Assembly (NCBI GenBank): GCA_046590705.1
Contig: JBKJUK010000186.1
Location: 1-13,533 of the forward strand
Direction of reading: 5' to 3'
Source of the DNA: JBKJUK01 sp046590705
GTDB taxonomy: Bacteria; Acidobacteriota; Thermoanaerobaculia; Gp7-AA8
Length of the DNA stretch: 13,533 bases
Part shown: in pieces, positions 6,732 to 13,533 of the stretch
Position numbering within the stretch: the first letter of the stretch is position 1
Layout: each line of letters starts with the position of its first letter
Notes under the pieces: model-generated
Databases searched by the model: none
Told to the model about the DNA's origin: nothing
The model's input: only the letters and a program-made list of their open reading frames with translations
Program-made: the position numbers and the translations under genes

Positions 6732-9686
6732 ATGGTTCGTCGCTTTTTAGTTTTCATTCTCGCGCTCTGCATCAGTGTTCCCATGCTGGCGCAGTCGTCG
6801 ACTTCCGGTTCGATTGCCGGAACAGTCTCAGACGGTACCGGTCCGGTCCCGGGTGTAACGGTCGAACTTCTGTCCCCTGCAATCCAGGGTACGAAGGTCG
6901 CCACCACCGACTCGAGCGGCGAGTTTCGCTTCTCGCTCCTGAATCCCGGCGTGTACCAGCTGACGGCAAGTCTCAGCGGTTTCAGCCCGGTGCAGCAGCG
7001 CAACATTCAGGTTGGTCTCGGTCGCACCGTGACTCTCGACCTGCAGATGCGCGCTGCTCTGAGTGAGCAGATCACGGTGACTGGCGCTGCCCCAGTGGTT
7101 GACGTCACCTCCGCCGTCACGGGAGAGAATGTCACCAACGAAATGATGGAGACCTTGCCGGTGGCGCGTGACTTCTACGCCGTTGCGCAGGTTGCTCCTG
7201 GTACCAACCAGGATGCCTCTGGTACGACTTTTTACGGGTCGACCGGTGCTGAGAATCAGTACATCATCGACGGACTCAACACCACCGGTGTCGAGACAGG
7301 AGTCGAAGGAAAGCAGCTCAACTTCGACTTCATTCAGGAAGTTTCGGTCAAGACCGGCGGACTTCCCGCCGAGTACGGACGTATCACCGGCGGCGTGATC
7401 GAAGCGATCACGAAGTCAGGTGGTAACGAGTTTCATGGCGACGTCTTTGGTTACGGCCAGCCGGAAAGCCTCCGCAGTGACAACGATACCTTCGGCGAAC
7501 GTCCGGGTACCACCGCCAGTGTTGGTGAGACTGCCGAGCAGTTCGACTACGGATTCGACCTCGGCGGGTTCCTCGTCCGCGACAAGCTCTGGTTCTTCGG
7601 CGCCTACAACTACGTGGATGAGACTGGTCTCGATACTCGAATTCTCCCACTCGCAATTCCGGGTAACCCGACCATTCCGGCAGGAACGGGATTCGAGACG
7701 CAGATTCGTCGCGACCTTTACGCCGGGAAACTTACATACAATGCCACGGCTAACCACACCTTCGCGGCCACGGTATTCGGCGATCCGAGCAACAGCGAAG
7801 GCGTGCAGTTCGCCATTGCCGGACCTCGCGACACTTACTTCGGCACCCGAGAGACGGGTGGAACGGACTTCATCGGCCGCTATCAGGGGGTTTTCGGTGG
7901 TTCGTTCCTGGTGAACGCGAACCTCGGACACCATGAAGAGCAGGACCTCATCGGCGGCGCAGGCACGGGAATCCCACTCTTCATCGACCAGACCAAGAGT
8001 CCCGTCGAGCGCAGGGGTGGATTCGGTTTCTACCAGAATCAGGAGTTCGACCGCGACACCGTGAAACTGGACTTGACCAAGTTCCTCGGTAATCACGAGG
8101 TCAAAATCGGTGGCGATCGTGAGAATCTCTCCGCGGTCAACGCGAACTTCTTCAGCGGCAATGGAGTGCAAACACGCGCTCTCGGTGCCCGCGTAAACGG
8201 TGTCCTCGGACCACGTCTTGTCAACGGCCGCGCTGTCTACCGCAAGATCTTCTACGTCAATGATGCGGCCCCCGGTTTCGATCGCAACAACCCGGCCACC
8301 TTCGCCGGTGCAATTCAGTTCCCGCTCACCTCGGAACCCGAAACTGAAAACACCTCGCTGTATGTTCAGGATAGCTGGAAGATCCTCTCCAACTTCACCG
8401 TGAATGCCGGCGTCCGCTGGGAGAAGCAGGACATCATCGGTCGCGACGGAAGCACCAGCATCTCCATCGACGACGCCTATGCGCCGCGCCTCGGGTTCGT
8501 CTGGGACGTAGCCAACAACGGACGGAGCAAGCTTTACGCGAACGTGGGACGCTTCTACGAATCGATTCCGATGGATATCAATATCCGTGCATTCGGCGGC
8601 GAGATTCAGGCTGACGTATACAATTTCAGCCCGGATCCTACCAACGTTACCCAGGCTCCGGAACTCGCCAATATCACCGGTCTCAAGCCGCGTCTTCTCG
8701 GCGGCCATGTCACGCCAGTCGATCCCGACCTGAAAGGTCAGTACGTAGACGAAGCGATTGTCGGCTACGAATACGAACTGTTCTCGAATTTCGCAGTCGG
8801 AGTAAAGGGCACCTACCGCGACCTCGGTCGCATCATCGAAGACATGCTGGTGGTCTCGGCTGGTGACTACTTCATCGCCAACCCGGGAAGCGGCATCGGT
8901 CGCGACGTCTCCTTCTACGACGGCGAAACGACCGCCCCTGCCACGGAAGCAAAACGCGAGTACTTGGGCGTCGAGCTTTCCGGCCGTAAGCGTTTCAGCA
9001 ACAACTATCAGATCTACACCAGCTATCTCTGGTCGCAGCTGGAAGGGAATTACGACGGTACCTTCCAGGCCTCGACCGGACAGCTCGATCCGAACATCAA
9101 CTCTGCGTATGACTATGCAGATTTTTCGGTGAACAACAACGGCCGGCTGAGCAACGACCGGGAACATCAGTTCAAATTCAACGGCAGTTACTCGTTCACC
9201 GGCGATCAGTACGGAATGTTCAATGGCTTCAACGTCGGACTCTCGACCTACTACTCCACCGGACGCCCGCTCACCGCATTCGGATATTCGAACGGCTACC
9301 GCAATCACGAGTACTTCCTTTCGGAGCGCGGCGCACTCGGCCGTGGTCCAGCTGACTACGAGGCCGATCTCCACCTGGGATTACCGGTCCGCATCGGCTC
9401 CAGGTTCGAGGTGAACTTCCTGGCCGACATCTTCAATCTCCTCGATCGTCAGGCGGCAACCAACGTCGACCAGCGCTACAACAGAGCCCAGGACGGCCCA
9501 TGCGCCGGTATTCCAGCTGCTCTCTGCAACGGAGATGGCGGACTTCTGGCCCGTCCGGGAACCACCGTGCCAGTCGGATCCATCCCGAACTTCCGTGCCA
9601 CTGCGACCAATCCTGACTTTCTGCGCGCCGGAACTGCCTTTACCGGGCCGCGGACGATTCGAGTTGGAGTGCGTCTGAACTTCTAG
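6732..9686 (+). CDS. TonB-dependent receptor, Oar-like, divergent from the other two
   Basis: A complete receptor of 984 residues. The signal peptide is 1-20 (cut after PMLA). A CarboxypepD_reg-like domain spans about 25-108 (GSIAGTVSD, GPVPGVTVEL, GEFRFSLLNPGVYQL). EQITVTGAAPVVD at 112-124 is TonB-box-like. The plug is at about 125-235 (METLPVARDFYAVAQVAPG, YIIDGLNTTG, AEYGRITGGVIEAITKSGG), and the barrel ends in RVGVRLNF. DIFNLLDRQ near the end parallels EVFNLLNEE in the other receptors. Identity to the other two is clear in the plug but low in the barrel, so it probably has a different ligand. Two Cys in the last barrel loop (GPCAGIPAALCNG) may form a disulfide. It has its own promoter and terminator. 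A long antisense open frame over the barrel is a codon-bias shadow. Confidence 0.93.
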   Translation: MVRRFLVFILALCISVPMLAQSSTSGSIAGTVSDGTGPVPGVTVELLSPAIQGTKVATTDSSGEFRFSLLNPGVYQLTASLSGFSPVQQRNIQVGLGRTVTLDLQMRAALSEQITVTGAAPVVDVTSAVTGENVTNEMMETLPVARDFYAVAQVAPGTNQDASGTTFYGSTGAENQYIIDGLNTTGVETGVEGKQLNFDFIQEVSVKTGGLPAEYGRITGGVIEAITKSGGNEFHGDVFGYGQPESLRSDNDTFGERPGTTASVGETAEQFDYGFDLGGFLVRDKLWFFGAYNYVDETGLDTRILPLAIPGNPTIPAGTGFETQIRRDLYAGKLTYNATANHTFAATVFGDPSNSEGVQFAIAGPRDTYFGTRETGGTDFIGRYQGVFGGSFLVNANLGHHEEQDLIGGAGTGIPLFIDQTKSPVERRGGFGFYQNQEFDRDTVKLDLTKFLGNHEVKIGGDRENLSAVNANFFSGNGVQTRALGARVNGVLGPRLVNGRAVYRKIFYVNDAAPGFDRNNPATFAGAIQFPLTSEPETENTSLYVQDSWKILSNFTVNAGVRWEKQDIIGRDGSTSISIDDAYAPRLGFVWDVANNGRSKLYANVGRFYESIPMDINIRAFGGEIQADVYNFSPDPTNVTQAPELANITGLKPRLLGGHVTPVDPDLKGQYVDEAIVGYEYELFSNFAVGVKGTYRDLGRIIEDMLVVSAGDYFIANPGSGIGRDVSFYDGETTAPATEAKREYLGVELSGRKRFSNNYQIYTSYLWSQLEGNYDGTFQASTGQLDPNINSAYDYADFSVNNNGRLSNDREHQFKFNGSYSFTGDQYGMFNGFNVGLSTYYSTGRPLTAFGYSNGYRNHEYFLSERGALGRGPADYEADLHLGLPVRIGSRFEVNFLADIFNLLDRQAATNVDQRYNRAQDGPCAGIPAALCNGDGGLLARPGTTVPVGSIPNFRATATNPDFLRAGTAFTGPRTIRVGVRLNF

Positions 9687-9713
9687 TTCACGAGCTTCAT
9701 CGCGGTGTATAAG
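9687..9713 (+). promoter_or_regulatory. Possible promoter overlapping the terminator at 9711, serving the gene at 9742
   Basis: TATAAG at 9708-9713 matches 5 of 6 bases of a -10 box and runs into the foot of the terminator stem. TTCACG at 9687-9692 is a weak -35 (4 of 6) at a short 15-base spacing. If used, transcription would start near 9720, inside the terminator, and leave a leader of about 22 bases with GGAGG but without the 5' stem arm. Confidence 0.3.
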
Positions 9714-9741
9714 AGGCCTCCAGTTCGGAGGCCTCTTTTTT
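9711..9741 (+). terminator. Rho-independent terminator of the third receptor, abutting the next start codon
   Basis: A perfect 11-bp stem, 9711-9721 with 9727-9737, with loop AGTTC, is followed by T through 9741. The very next base, 9742, begins the ATG of the following gene. The 3' arm contains GGAGG (9727-9731), the only good ribosome-binding sequence for that gene. Confidence 0.9.
9727..9731 (+). promoter_or_regulatory. Ribosome binding site hidden in the terminator stem
   Basis: GGAGG lies 10 bases before the ATG at 9742, slightly long spacing. In any transcript reading through from the receptor it is paired in the terminator stem; in a transcript starting after about 9716 it would be free. 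The next in-frame ATG at 9757 has no comparable site. Confidence 0.5.
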
Positions 9742-12099
9742 ATGCGCAGAGTACTCATGGCAGTCGCTGCACTCCTTGCACTCGTTCTTATCGGGTGGAG
9801 CCTGAGGCTGCAGGAGAAGGGGACGAGCAGGATTCTTCGTTCAGGTTCCGAACTTCGCGTCCTCGATGGACGCTTCGGATTTGCTGCATCGGGAAGTCAG
9901 GGGTGCGTGTTGCCTGGCAACAGCACCGCTCTACAATTCCGCGCTCCAGTGAAGCTTGTCGTGCGCGAGGGCATTGGACTCGATGCTGAGGTCGCCTTTG
10001 CCTACCCGGCACCTCGCAGTGCTGATGCATCCTGGCCGGCAGGCACATGGTGCGGTGCACTACGGACTCGAGTGGGCGAGATCGTGGCGCGGGCATCACG
10101 GTCGATGAGCATCGAGGCCGTTTTGTCGGATCGTCGTGCCGCCGGACGCGAACTCGCTGCCTCTCTCGAAGCCGCGCTGAACGAGGCAGGTGTCACGCCA
10201 CGTGAGCTTCGGGTTACGCTGTCCGTACCTGACACGCTACAGCAGGTGAGGGCCGTCGAGCAGGTACGGCTCGCCGCTCGAAGCGCGCCGCCTCTCTTCT
10301 TCGTGGGACTGGACGGTGCCGATTGGCAGCTCCTCGACGTGCTGATGGAAAAGGGCGCGATGCCTAACCTTCAGCGGCTGGTAAGGGAAGGTAGTCACGG
10401 CGTTCTAGAGACCATTCACCCACCGCTCTCGCCATTGATCTGGACCACCATGATGACCGGGGTCGGTCCGCTGGAACATGGCATTCTCGATTTTACGAGG
10501 TTCAATCCTTTCAGTGGTGCGCGCGAACCGATCACCAGTGACGAGAGAGTTGTTCCAGCGGTCTGGAATATGGCCACGATGGGAGGGAAAGCTTCCGGCA
10601 CCTTCGGACTCTGGGCGACCTATCCGGCCGAGCCGGTGCGCGGGAGAATCGTTTCTGATCGCCTGTTCGGCTTCCTCAATACCAGGAGCACATCCGGTTC
10701 GGGAGTGGTCTTTCCTGACGCCTCGGAGAGTTCCGCGCGTTCAGGCGTTGTGGCTGCGGAGAAGAGCGTCAACTACGCCGCCGTAAAGCAGTTCATGCCG
10801 TCGCTTTCGGAGTCGGAGTTCGATCAGCACGCGCGCACCGAGGATCCATATGGACATCCGGTCAGTGCGTTGCGACGCATCCTTCAGGAGACTGTTCTTT
10901 ATGATTCACTTGCGCTCGATTTCTGGTCTGCTGCTTCGCCGGATCTGCTGATTCTGTACATCCAGGGCACCGACAGCGTCGGCCATATGTTCGCCCCGTA
11001 TGCGCCTCCTCGGCAATCCAGCATCAGCGCGGATGATTTCGCAAAGTACAGCGAGGTCCCCGAGCGCTACTTCCGTCATGTGGATACCCTCCTTGGCAGA
11101 TACATGCGACTTGTGGCGGCGCGACGGGGTGTGCTGATGCTGGCGTCTGATCATGGCTTTCTCTGGAGTGAAGGGCGGCCGTCCGAGCTCTCCAGCTTTG
11201 CGGCCACGAGTGCAGCGAAGTGGCACCGGGACGAAGGTATGTATCTCTTATGGGGAAACGGAGTGCAGCAGTCGAGTGAGCGGGGAAGTGGCGTGGTCGG
11301 ACAGGTCGCGCCCACGATTCTCTCGTTGACCGGTATGCCTCCCTCGACATCGATTCGAGTTGGTCCGTTGCGCGGCGCGCCGGCGCAGCGAATCCCCGCC
11401 GTCGACTACCGGCAGTACTTCGTGAAGCCAGCCCCACAGAAGATGTCGAGTACAGCCGGGTCACCATCAGAAGAGCTTTCGAAGTTGAAGGCGCTCGGGT
11501 ACATCGGGTCCAGTGAGTCCGGCAGAGCGCCCACTGCGTCAGCCGGCTCGACGCGAACGGCAGGGTCGTTCAACAATGCCGGACTGATTCATCGGAGGGA
11601 AGGAAGGGAAAGGGAGGCCGTCGCCGCCTTCGAGAAGGCGCTCACTCTCGATGGGAAGCTGGCGTCTGCGCTCTGGAACCTCAGCGATATGCTTTTCGCG
11701 AGCAGAAACCTGGACCGATCGGATGAACTTTTAATCGAGGCATTGAGGAATCAGCTGCCGGAATCGGTGAAATACGTGGTGGGACGTGCCATCGGATACC
11801 AGAGAAGCGGTGACATGCGGCGCAGCGCGCGGCTACTCGAGGCTGCAGTTCCCGCGCGTCCTGACGAACCGGAGCTCAGAATGTTCCGCGGGCGTTATCG
11901 AATCGAAGAGAGGAACTGTAGCGGAGCGTTAGAGGACTTCACGGCAGCGCAGAGATTGACTCCAGGCAATCCGGTTCCTTTCGCCTCGGCAGGTCTGGCA
12001 GCACTCTGTTCCGGCGATGAAGCGCTGGCAAGGCGTTTTTTCAAGGAGTCACTGCGTTTGAATCCAAACCAACCGCAACTGCAGCGCTTCGTCAGGTGA
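9742..12099 (+). CDS. Membrane-anchored type I phosphodiesterase-like protein with SPFH-like N-terminal region and C-terminal TPRs
   Basis: The protein has 785 residues. Residues 1-20 form an N-terminal membrane anchor or uncleaved signal. Residues about 35-168 look like an SPFH/band 7 domain: VREGIGLDAEVAFAYP, then LRTRVGEIVARASRS, an Ala-rich helix (RELAASLEAALNEAGV) and a closing strand. Residues about 185-560 form an alkaline-phosphatase-superfamily domain of the phosphodiesterase/nucleotide pyrophosphatase type: FFVGLDGADW (Asp191), PPLSPLIWTTMMTG with Ser230 at the nucleophile spacing, GTDSVGH (Asp411, His415), LASDHGF (Asp470, His471) and a late His495. After a KLKALGYIG linker (581-589), TPR-like repeats occupy about 607-775. 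The active site probably faces the periplasm and cleaves or transfers a phosphoester; the substrate is unknown. Anchor, linker and TPR design parallel the enzyme at 1421, although the catalytic domains belong to different branches. The start at 9742 abuts a terminator; 9757 is the alternative start. Confidence 0.88.
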   Translation: MRRVLMAVAALLALVLIGWSLRLQEKGTSRILRSGSELRVLDGRFGFAASGSQGCVLPGNSTALQFRAPVKLVVREGIGLDAEVAFAYPAPRSADASWPAGTWCGALRTRVGEIVARASRSMSIEAVLSDRRAAGRELAASLEAALNEAGVTPRELRVTLSVPDTLQQVRAVEQVRLAARSAPPLFFVGLDGADWQLLDVLMEKGAMPNLQRLVREGSHGVLETIHPPLSPLIWTTMMTGVGPLEHGILDFTRFNPFSGAREPITSDERVVPAVWNMATMGGKASGTFGLWATYPAEPVRGRIVSDRLFGFLNTRSTSGSGVVFPDASESSARSGVVAAEKSVNYAAVKQFMPSLSESEFDQHARTEDPYGHPVSALRRILQETVLYDSLALDFWSAASPDLLILYIQGTDSVGHMFAPYAPPRQSSISADDFAKYSEVPERYFRHVDTLLGRYMRLVAARRGVLMLASDHGFLWSEGRPSELSSFAATSAAKWHRDEGMYLLWGNGVQQSSERGSGVVGQVAPTILSLTGMPPSTSIRVGPLRGAPAQRIPAVDYRQYFVKPAPQKMSSTAGSPSEELSKLKALGYIGSSESGRAPTASAGSTRTAGSFNNAGLIHRREGREREAVAAFEKALTLDGKLASALWNLSDMLFASRNLDRSDELLIEALRNQLPESVKYVVGRAIGYQRSGDMRRSARLLEAAVPARPDEPELRMFRGRYRIEERNCSGALEDFTAAQRLTPGNPVPFASAGLAALCSGDEALARRFFKESLRLNPNQPQLQRFVR

Positions 12100-12110
12100 T
12101 GAGGCATTCA

Positions 12111-12213
12111 TGTGGAGCACAGGCAATCCTGCCTGTGGCGCGGGAGAGGTGTTCAATGCCACGGTGTCTTCGTTAGTGTATGGCCCCACAGGCAGGATTG
12201 CCTGTGCTCCACA
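12111..12213. repeat. REP-like inverted pair of palindromic units in a convergent intergenic gap
   Basis: A 28-base unit (12111-12138) recurs as a perfect inverted copy (12186-12213) 47 bases away. Each unit contains its own hairpin: CACAGGCA and TGCCTGTG around a four-base loop (12118-12137 and 12187-12206). The arrangement of two inverted palindromic units between genes is that of a BIME/REP element, or of a small non-autonomous element. No transposase is present in the window. It sits 12 bases after the + strand stop and 45 bases before the - strand stop, and could also stabilise or end both converging transcripts. No other copy was seen in the window. Confidence 0.8.
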
Positions 12214-12227
12214 GTACTGCCTATGCT

Positions 12228-12247
12228 GCAAAGGGGTTCGCCTTTGC
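12228..12247 (-). terminator. Possible weak terminator hairpin after the VWA gene
   Basis: GCAAAGG (12228-12234) and CCTTTGC (12241-12247) form a 7-bp stem with a six-base loop, 10 bases past the stop codon of the - strand gene. No clear T-run follows on that strand, so it may be a weak terminator or only an RNA 3'-end stabiliser, perhaps working with the repeat pair beyond it. Confidence 0.35.
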
Positions 12248-12257
12248 CACACAGAAT

Positions 12258-13533
12258 CTACAGCCGGATCTCCTGGATCCCTGTACCGATGGCGTTGGAC
12301 AGTTCGTCGCGTAGGGTGACGGCCAGGGTGTAGCTGCCTGTTTTCAGTTCCACGTTCATGGTGTAGCGAAAGGCCGTCTTCGCAGCCGTCGCCATCTCCG
12401 CTTCGGTAAGGCTCACATCCTGGACCTGATGAGTGAATCCGACATTGTTTCCTTTGCTGTCGTAGACGCTGAGGTACACGTGAACGCGGCCGACGAATTT
12501 TCCATCGCGTGGGAAGAGTGTCAACGTGGACATCGGCATCGCCGCTCGTAGGGGTATGGTGGCCGGACGTTTCTTCGCATCAGCTGGTTTCAGCAGGGTG
12601 AGCGAAACCGGCAGCGTTCCCTTCTCCTTGGCAAAGGTCATCGGTGACAGCAGTGATCGTTCCAGCTGGCGCTCAAAGGAGATGTGCAGGTAGCCCTCGC
12701 GGTGCTCGACAGTGGCTCCCTTCTTCTTCACCCGTACGTCAAGGCGGTGATACTGATTGTCTTCGGTGTGCGAGGGTGTGTATGCCAGCGAGTAGAAGTT
12801 CGAAGTGAGGGTGTCGACCTGTTCGACAGAGGCTCGGAAATCATTTCCAGGCATGTGCCGGCCGCCGGTTCCAAGGGCCAGGGAGAGTGAGATCGAGGCG
12901 GTATCGCTGACGTCGACTCCTTTCCCGAAGGAGTCGCTCTGGGCGGCGTCGTTCACTACCGAACTCAATCCGGCGGTCTTGTTTACTACGTCGTGCTGCG
13001 CGACCTGCGACTCGAGGCCGCGTGAGTTGATGACATGGACGTTGAAGCTGGCCGCGTTCGCTTCCTTCACGACCGTGCCCACCATGCCCTCGATGGCGCG
13101 GCGCATCTCGTTGAGATTGCGATCCTTCCCGTTGTCGTAGGCCACGAAGCGGGTATTCAGATCGAGGCCGCCGGTGATGAGGAGCAGGACTTTCTTTCCA
13201 TCTGACGAGCTGTAAGCTCGACAGGTCTGGACGACTGCGTTGGCGAACCTCTGCATGAGCTGAAACGTTCGCATGGTGTTCTCGCGGGCCTGAAAGCGCA
13301 CGCTTTCACCGAAATCGTATCCGCTATCGAATTCGCCGCCGCGGGTACGTGTGCGCACGGGGTCCGACAGCAGGCGACGGTCGACCTGTCGCAGCAGTTC
13401 AAAGGTGGGGGTGCGCATGACCCGGTCCAGTGCATCGACCAGCTGCCCTTTGTCGGTGGTGAAGGGTTGGAAGGTGCGAACTTCCTGACCGACGGTGGCG
13501 ATCGACCACTCGTAGTCTTCGTTGAAATCGTCC
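12258..13533 (-). CDS. VWA-domain protein of the acidobacterial VWFA-related type, C-terminal part (5' end outside window)
   Basis: The frame stays open through the right edge of the window (38 further residues upstream of the Met codon at 13418), so that Met is internal and the start is outside. The visible 424 residues hold the second half of a von Willebrand A domain: KKVLLLITGGLDLNTRF (strand and loop), then MRRAIEGMVGTVVKEANAAS and FNVHVINSRG. NFYSLAYTPSH and YHRLDVRVKKKGATVEHREGYLH follow, matching the typical tail of VWFA-related proteins of acidobacteria. A C-terminal extension of about 150 residues is beta-rich (VHVYLSVYDSKGNNVGF, GSYTLAVTLRDELSN) and is probably an Ig-like or adhesion-like module. 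The MIDAS DxSxS motif would lie outside the window. Such proteins are usually exported; their function is not established. It is convergent with the enzyme gene at 9742, so there is no operon link to the receptors. Confidence 0.85.
   Translation of the reverse strand, partial: DDFNEDYEWSIATVGQEVRTFQPFTTDKGQLVDALDRVMRTPTFELLRQVDRRLLSDPVRTRTRGGEFDSGYDFGESVRFQARENTMRTFQLMQRFANAVVQTCRAYSSSDGKKVLLLITGGLDLNTRFVAYDNGKDRNLNEMRRAIEGMVGTVVKEANAASFNVHVINSRGLESQVAQHDVVNKTAGLSSVVNDAAQSDSFGKGVDVSDTASISLSLALGTGGRHMPGNDFRASVEQVDTLTSNFYSLAYTPSHTEDNQYHRLDVRVKKKGATVEHREGYLHISFERQLERSLLSPMTFAKEKGTLPVSLTLLKPADAKKRPATIPLRAAMPMSTLTLFPRDGKFVGRVHVYLSVYDSKGNNVGFTHQVQDVSLTEAEMATAAKTAFRYTMNVELKTGSYTLAVTLRDELSNAIGTGIQEIRL

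Noticed and set aside
7416..9374. A 652-codon open frame on the - strand opposite the third receptor
   Set aside because: It lies wholly antisense to a receptor with complete domain structure. Its product has low-complexity Val/Glu/Ala-rich composition with no domain, signal or ribosome binding site. GC-biased third positions of the sense gene explain the lack of stops.
12110..12333. Two small overlapping + strand open frames (69 and 73 codons) across the inverted repeat
   Set aside because: They mostly translate the palindromic repeat and then run antisense into the VWA gene. There is no ribosome binding site or domain.

Overview
The window looks like chromosomal DNA of a moderately GC-rich Gram-negative bacterium, most likely an Acidobacteriota member. 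The evidence is three Oar-like TonB-dependent receptors with N-terminal carboxypeptidase-regulatory (CarboxypepD_reg) domains, two alkaline-phosphatase-superfamily (AP-superfamily) enzymes with C-terminal TPR repeats, and a protein resembling the VWFA-related family typical of acidobacteria. This assignment rests on family recognition, not on a database search. No rRNA, tRNA, CRISPR, transposase or phage gene is visible.

Layout, left to right. (1) 1-1290 (+): 3' end of a TonB-dependent receptor, then a strong intrinsic terminator. (2) 1421-3517 (+): a predicted lipoprotein with a sulfatase-fold domain and about five TPRs; its catalytic position carries Thr rather than the Cys/Ser a sulfatase needs. 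(3) 3593-6484 (+): a complete receptor closely related to the first. It follows the enzyme by 75 bases with no terminator between, so the two are probably co-transcribed; a perfect terminator follows. (4) 6732-9686 (+): a third, more divergent receptor with its own promoter and ribosome binding site. (5) 9742-12099 (+): a membrane-anchored protein with an SPFH-like region, a type I phosphodiesterase-like domain and TPRs. It starts on the last bases of the preceding receptor's terminator. (6) 12100-12257: a convergent gap with a REP-like inverted pair of palindromes and a third hairpin. (7) 12258-13533 (-): the 3' part of a VWA-domain protein, cut by the window end.

The rhythm receptor - hydrolase/TPR - receptor - receptor - hydrolase/TPR suggests an envelope nutrient-acquisition or surface-remodelling locus. 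The receptors would move a large or anionic substrate across the outer membrane using TonB energy, and the two anchored enzymes would cleave or transfer phospho- or sulfo-ester groups in the periplasm or at the surface, with TPRs as docking platforms. The individual families are known. The coupling, the substrate and the SPFH-hydrolase-TPR fusion are inference and are the parts most worth testing. The most unusual regulatory structure is at 9708-9744, where a terminator stem, a possible promoter -10 element, a Shine-Dalgarno sequence and a start codon are compressed into 37 bases.
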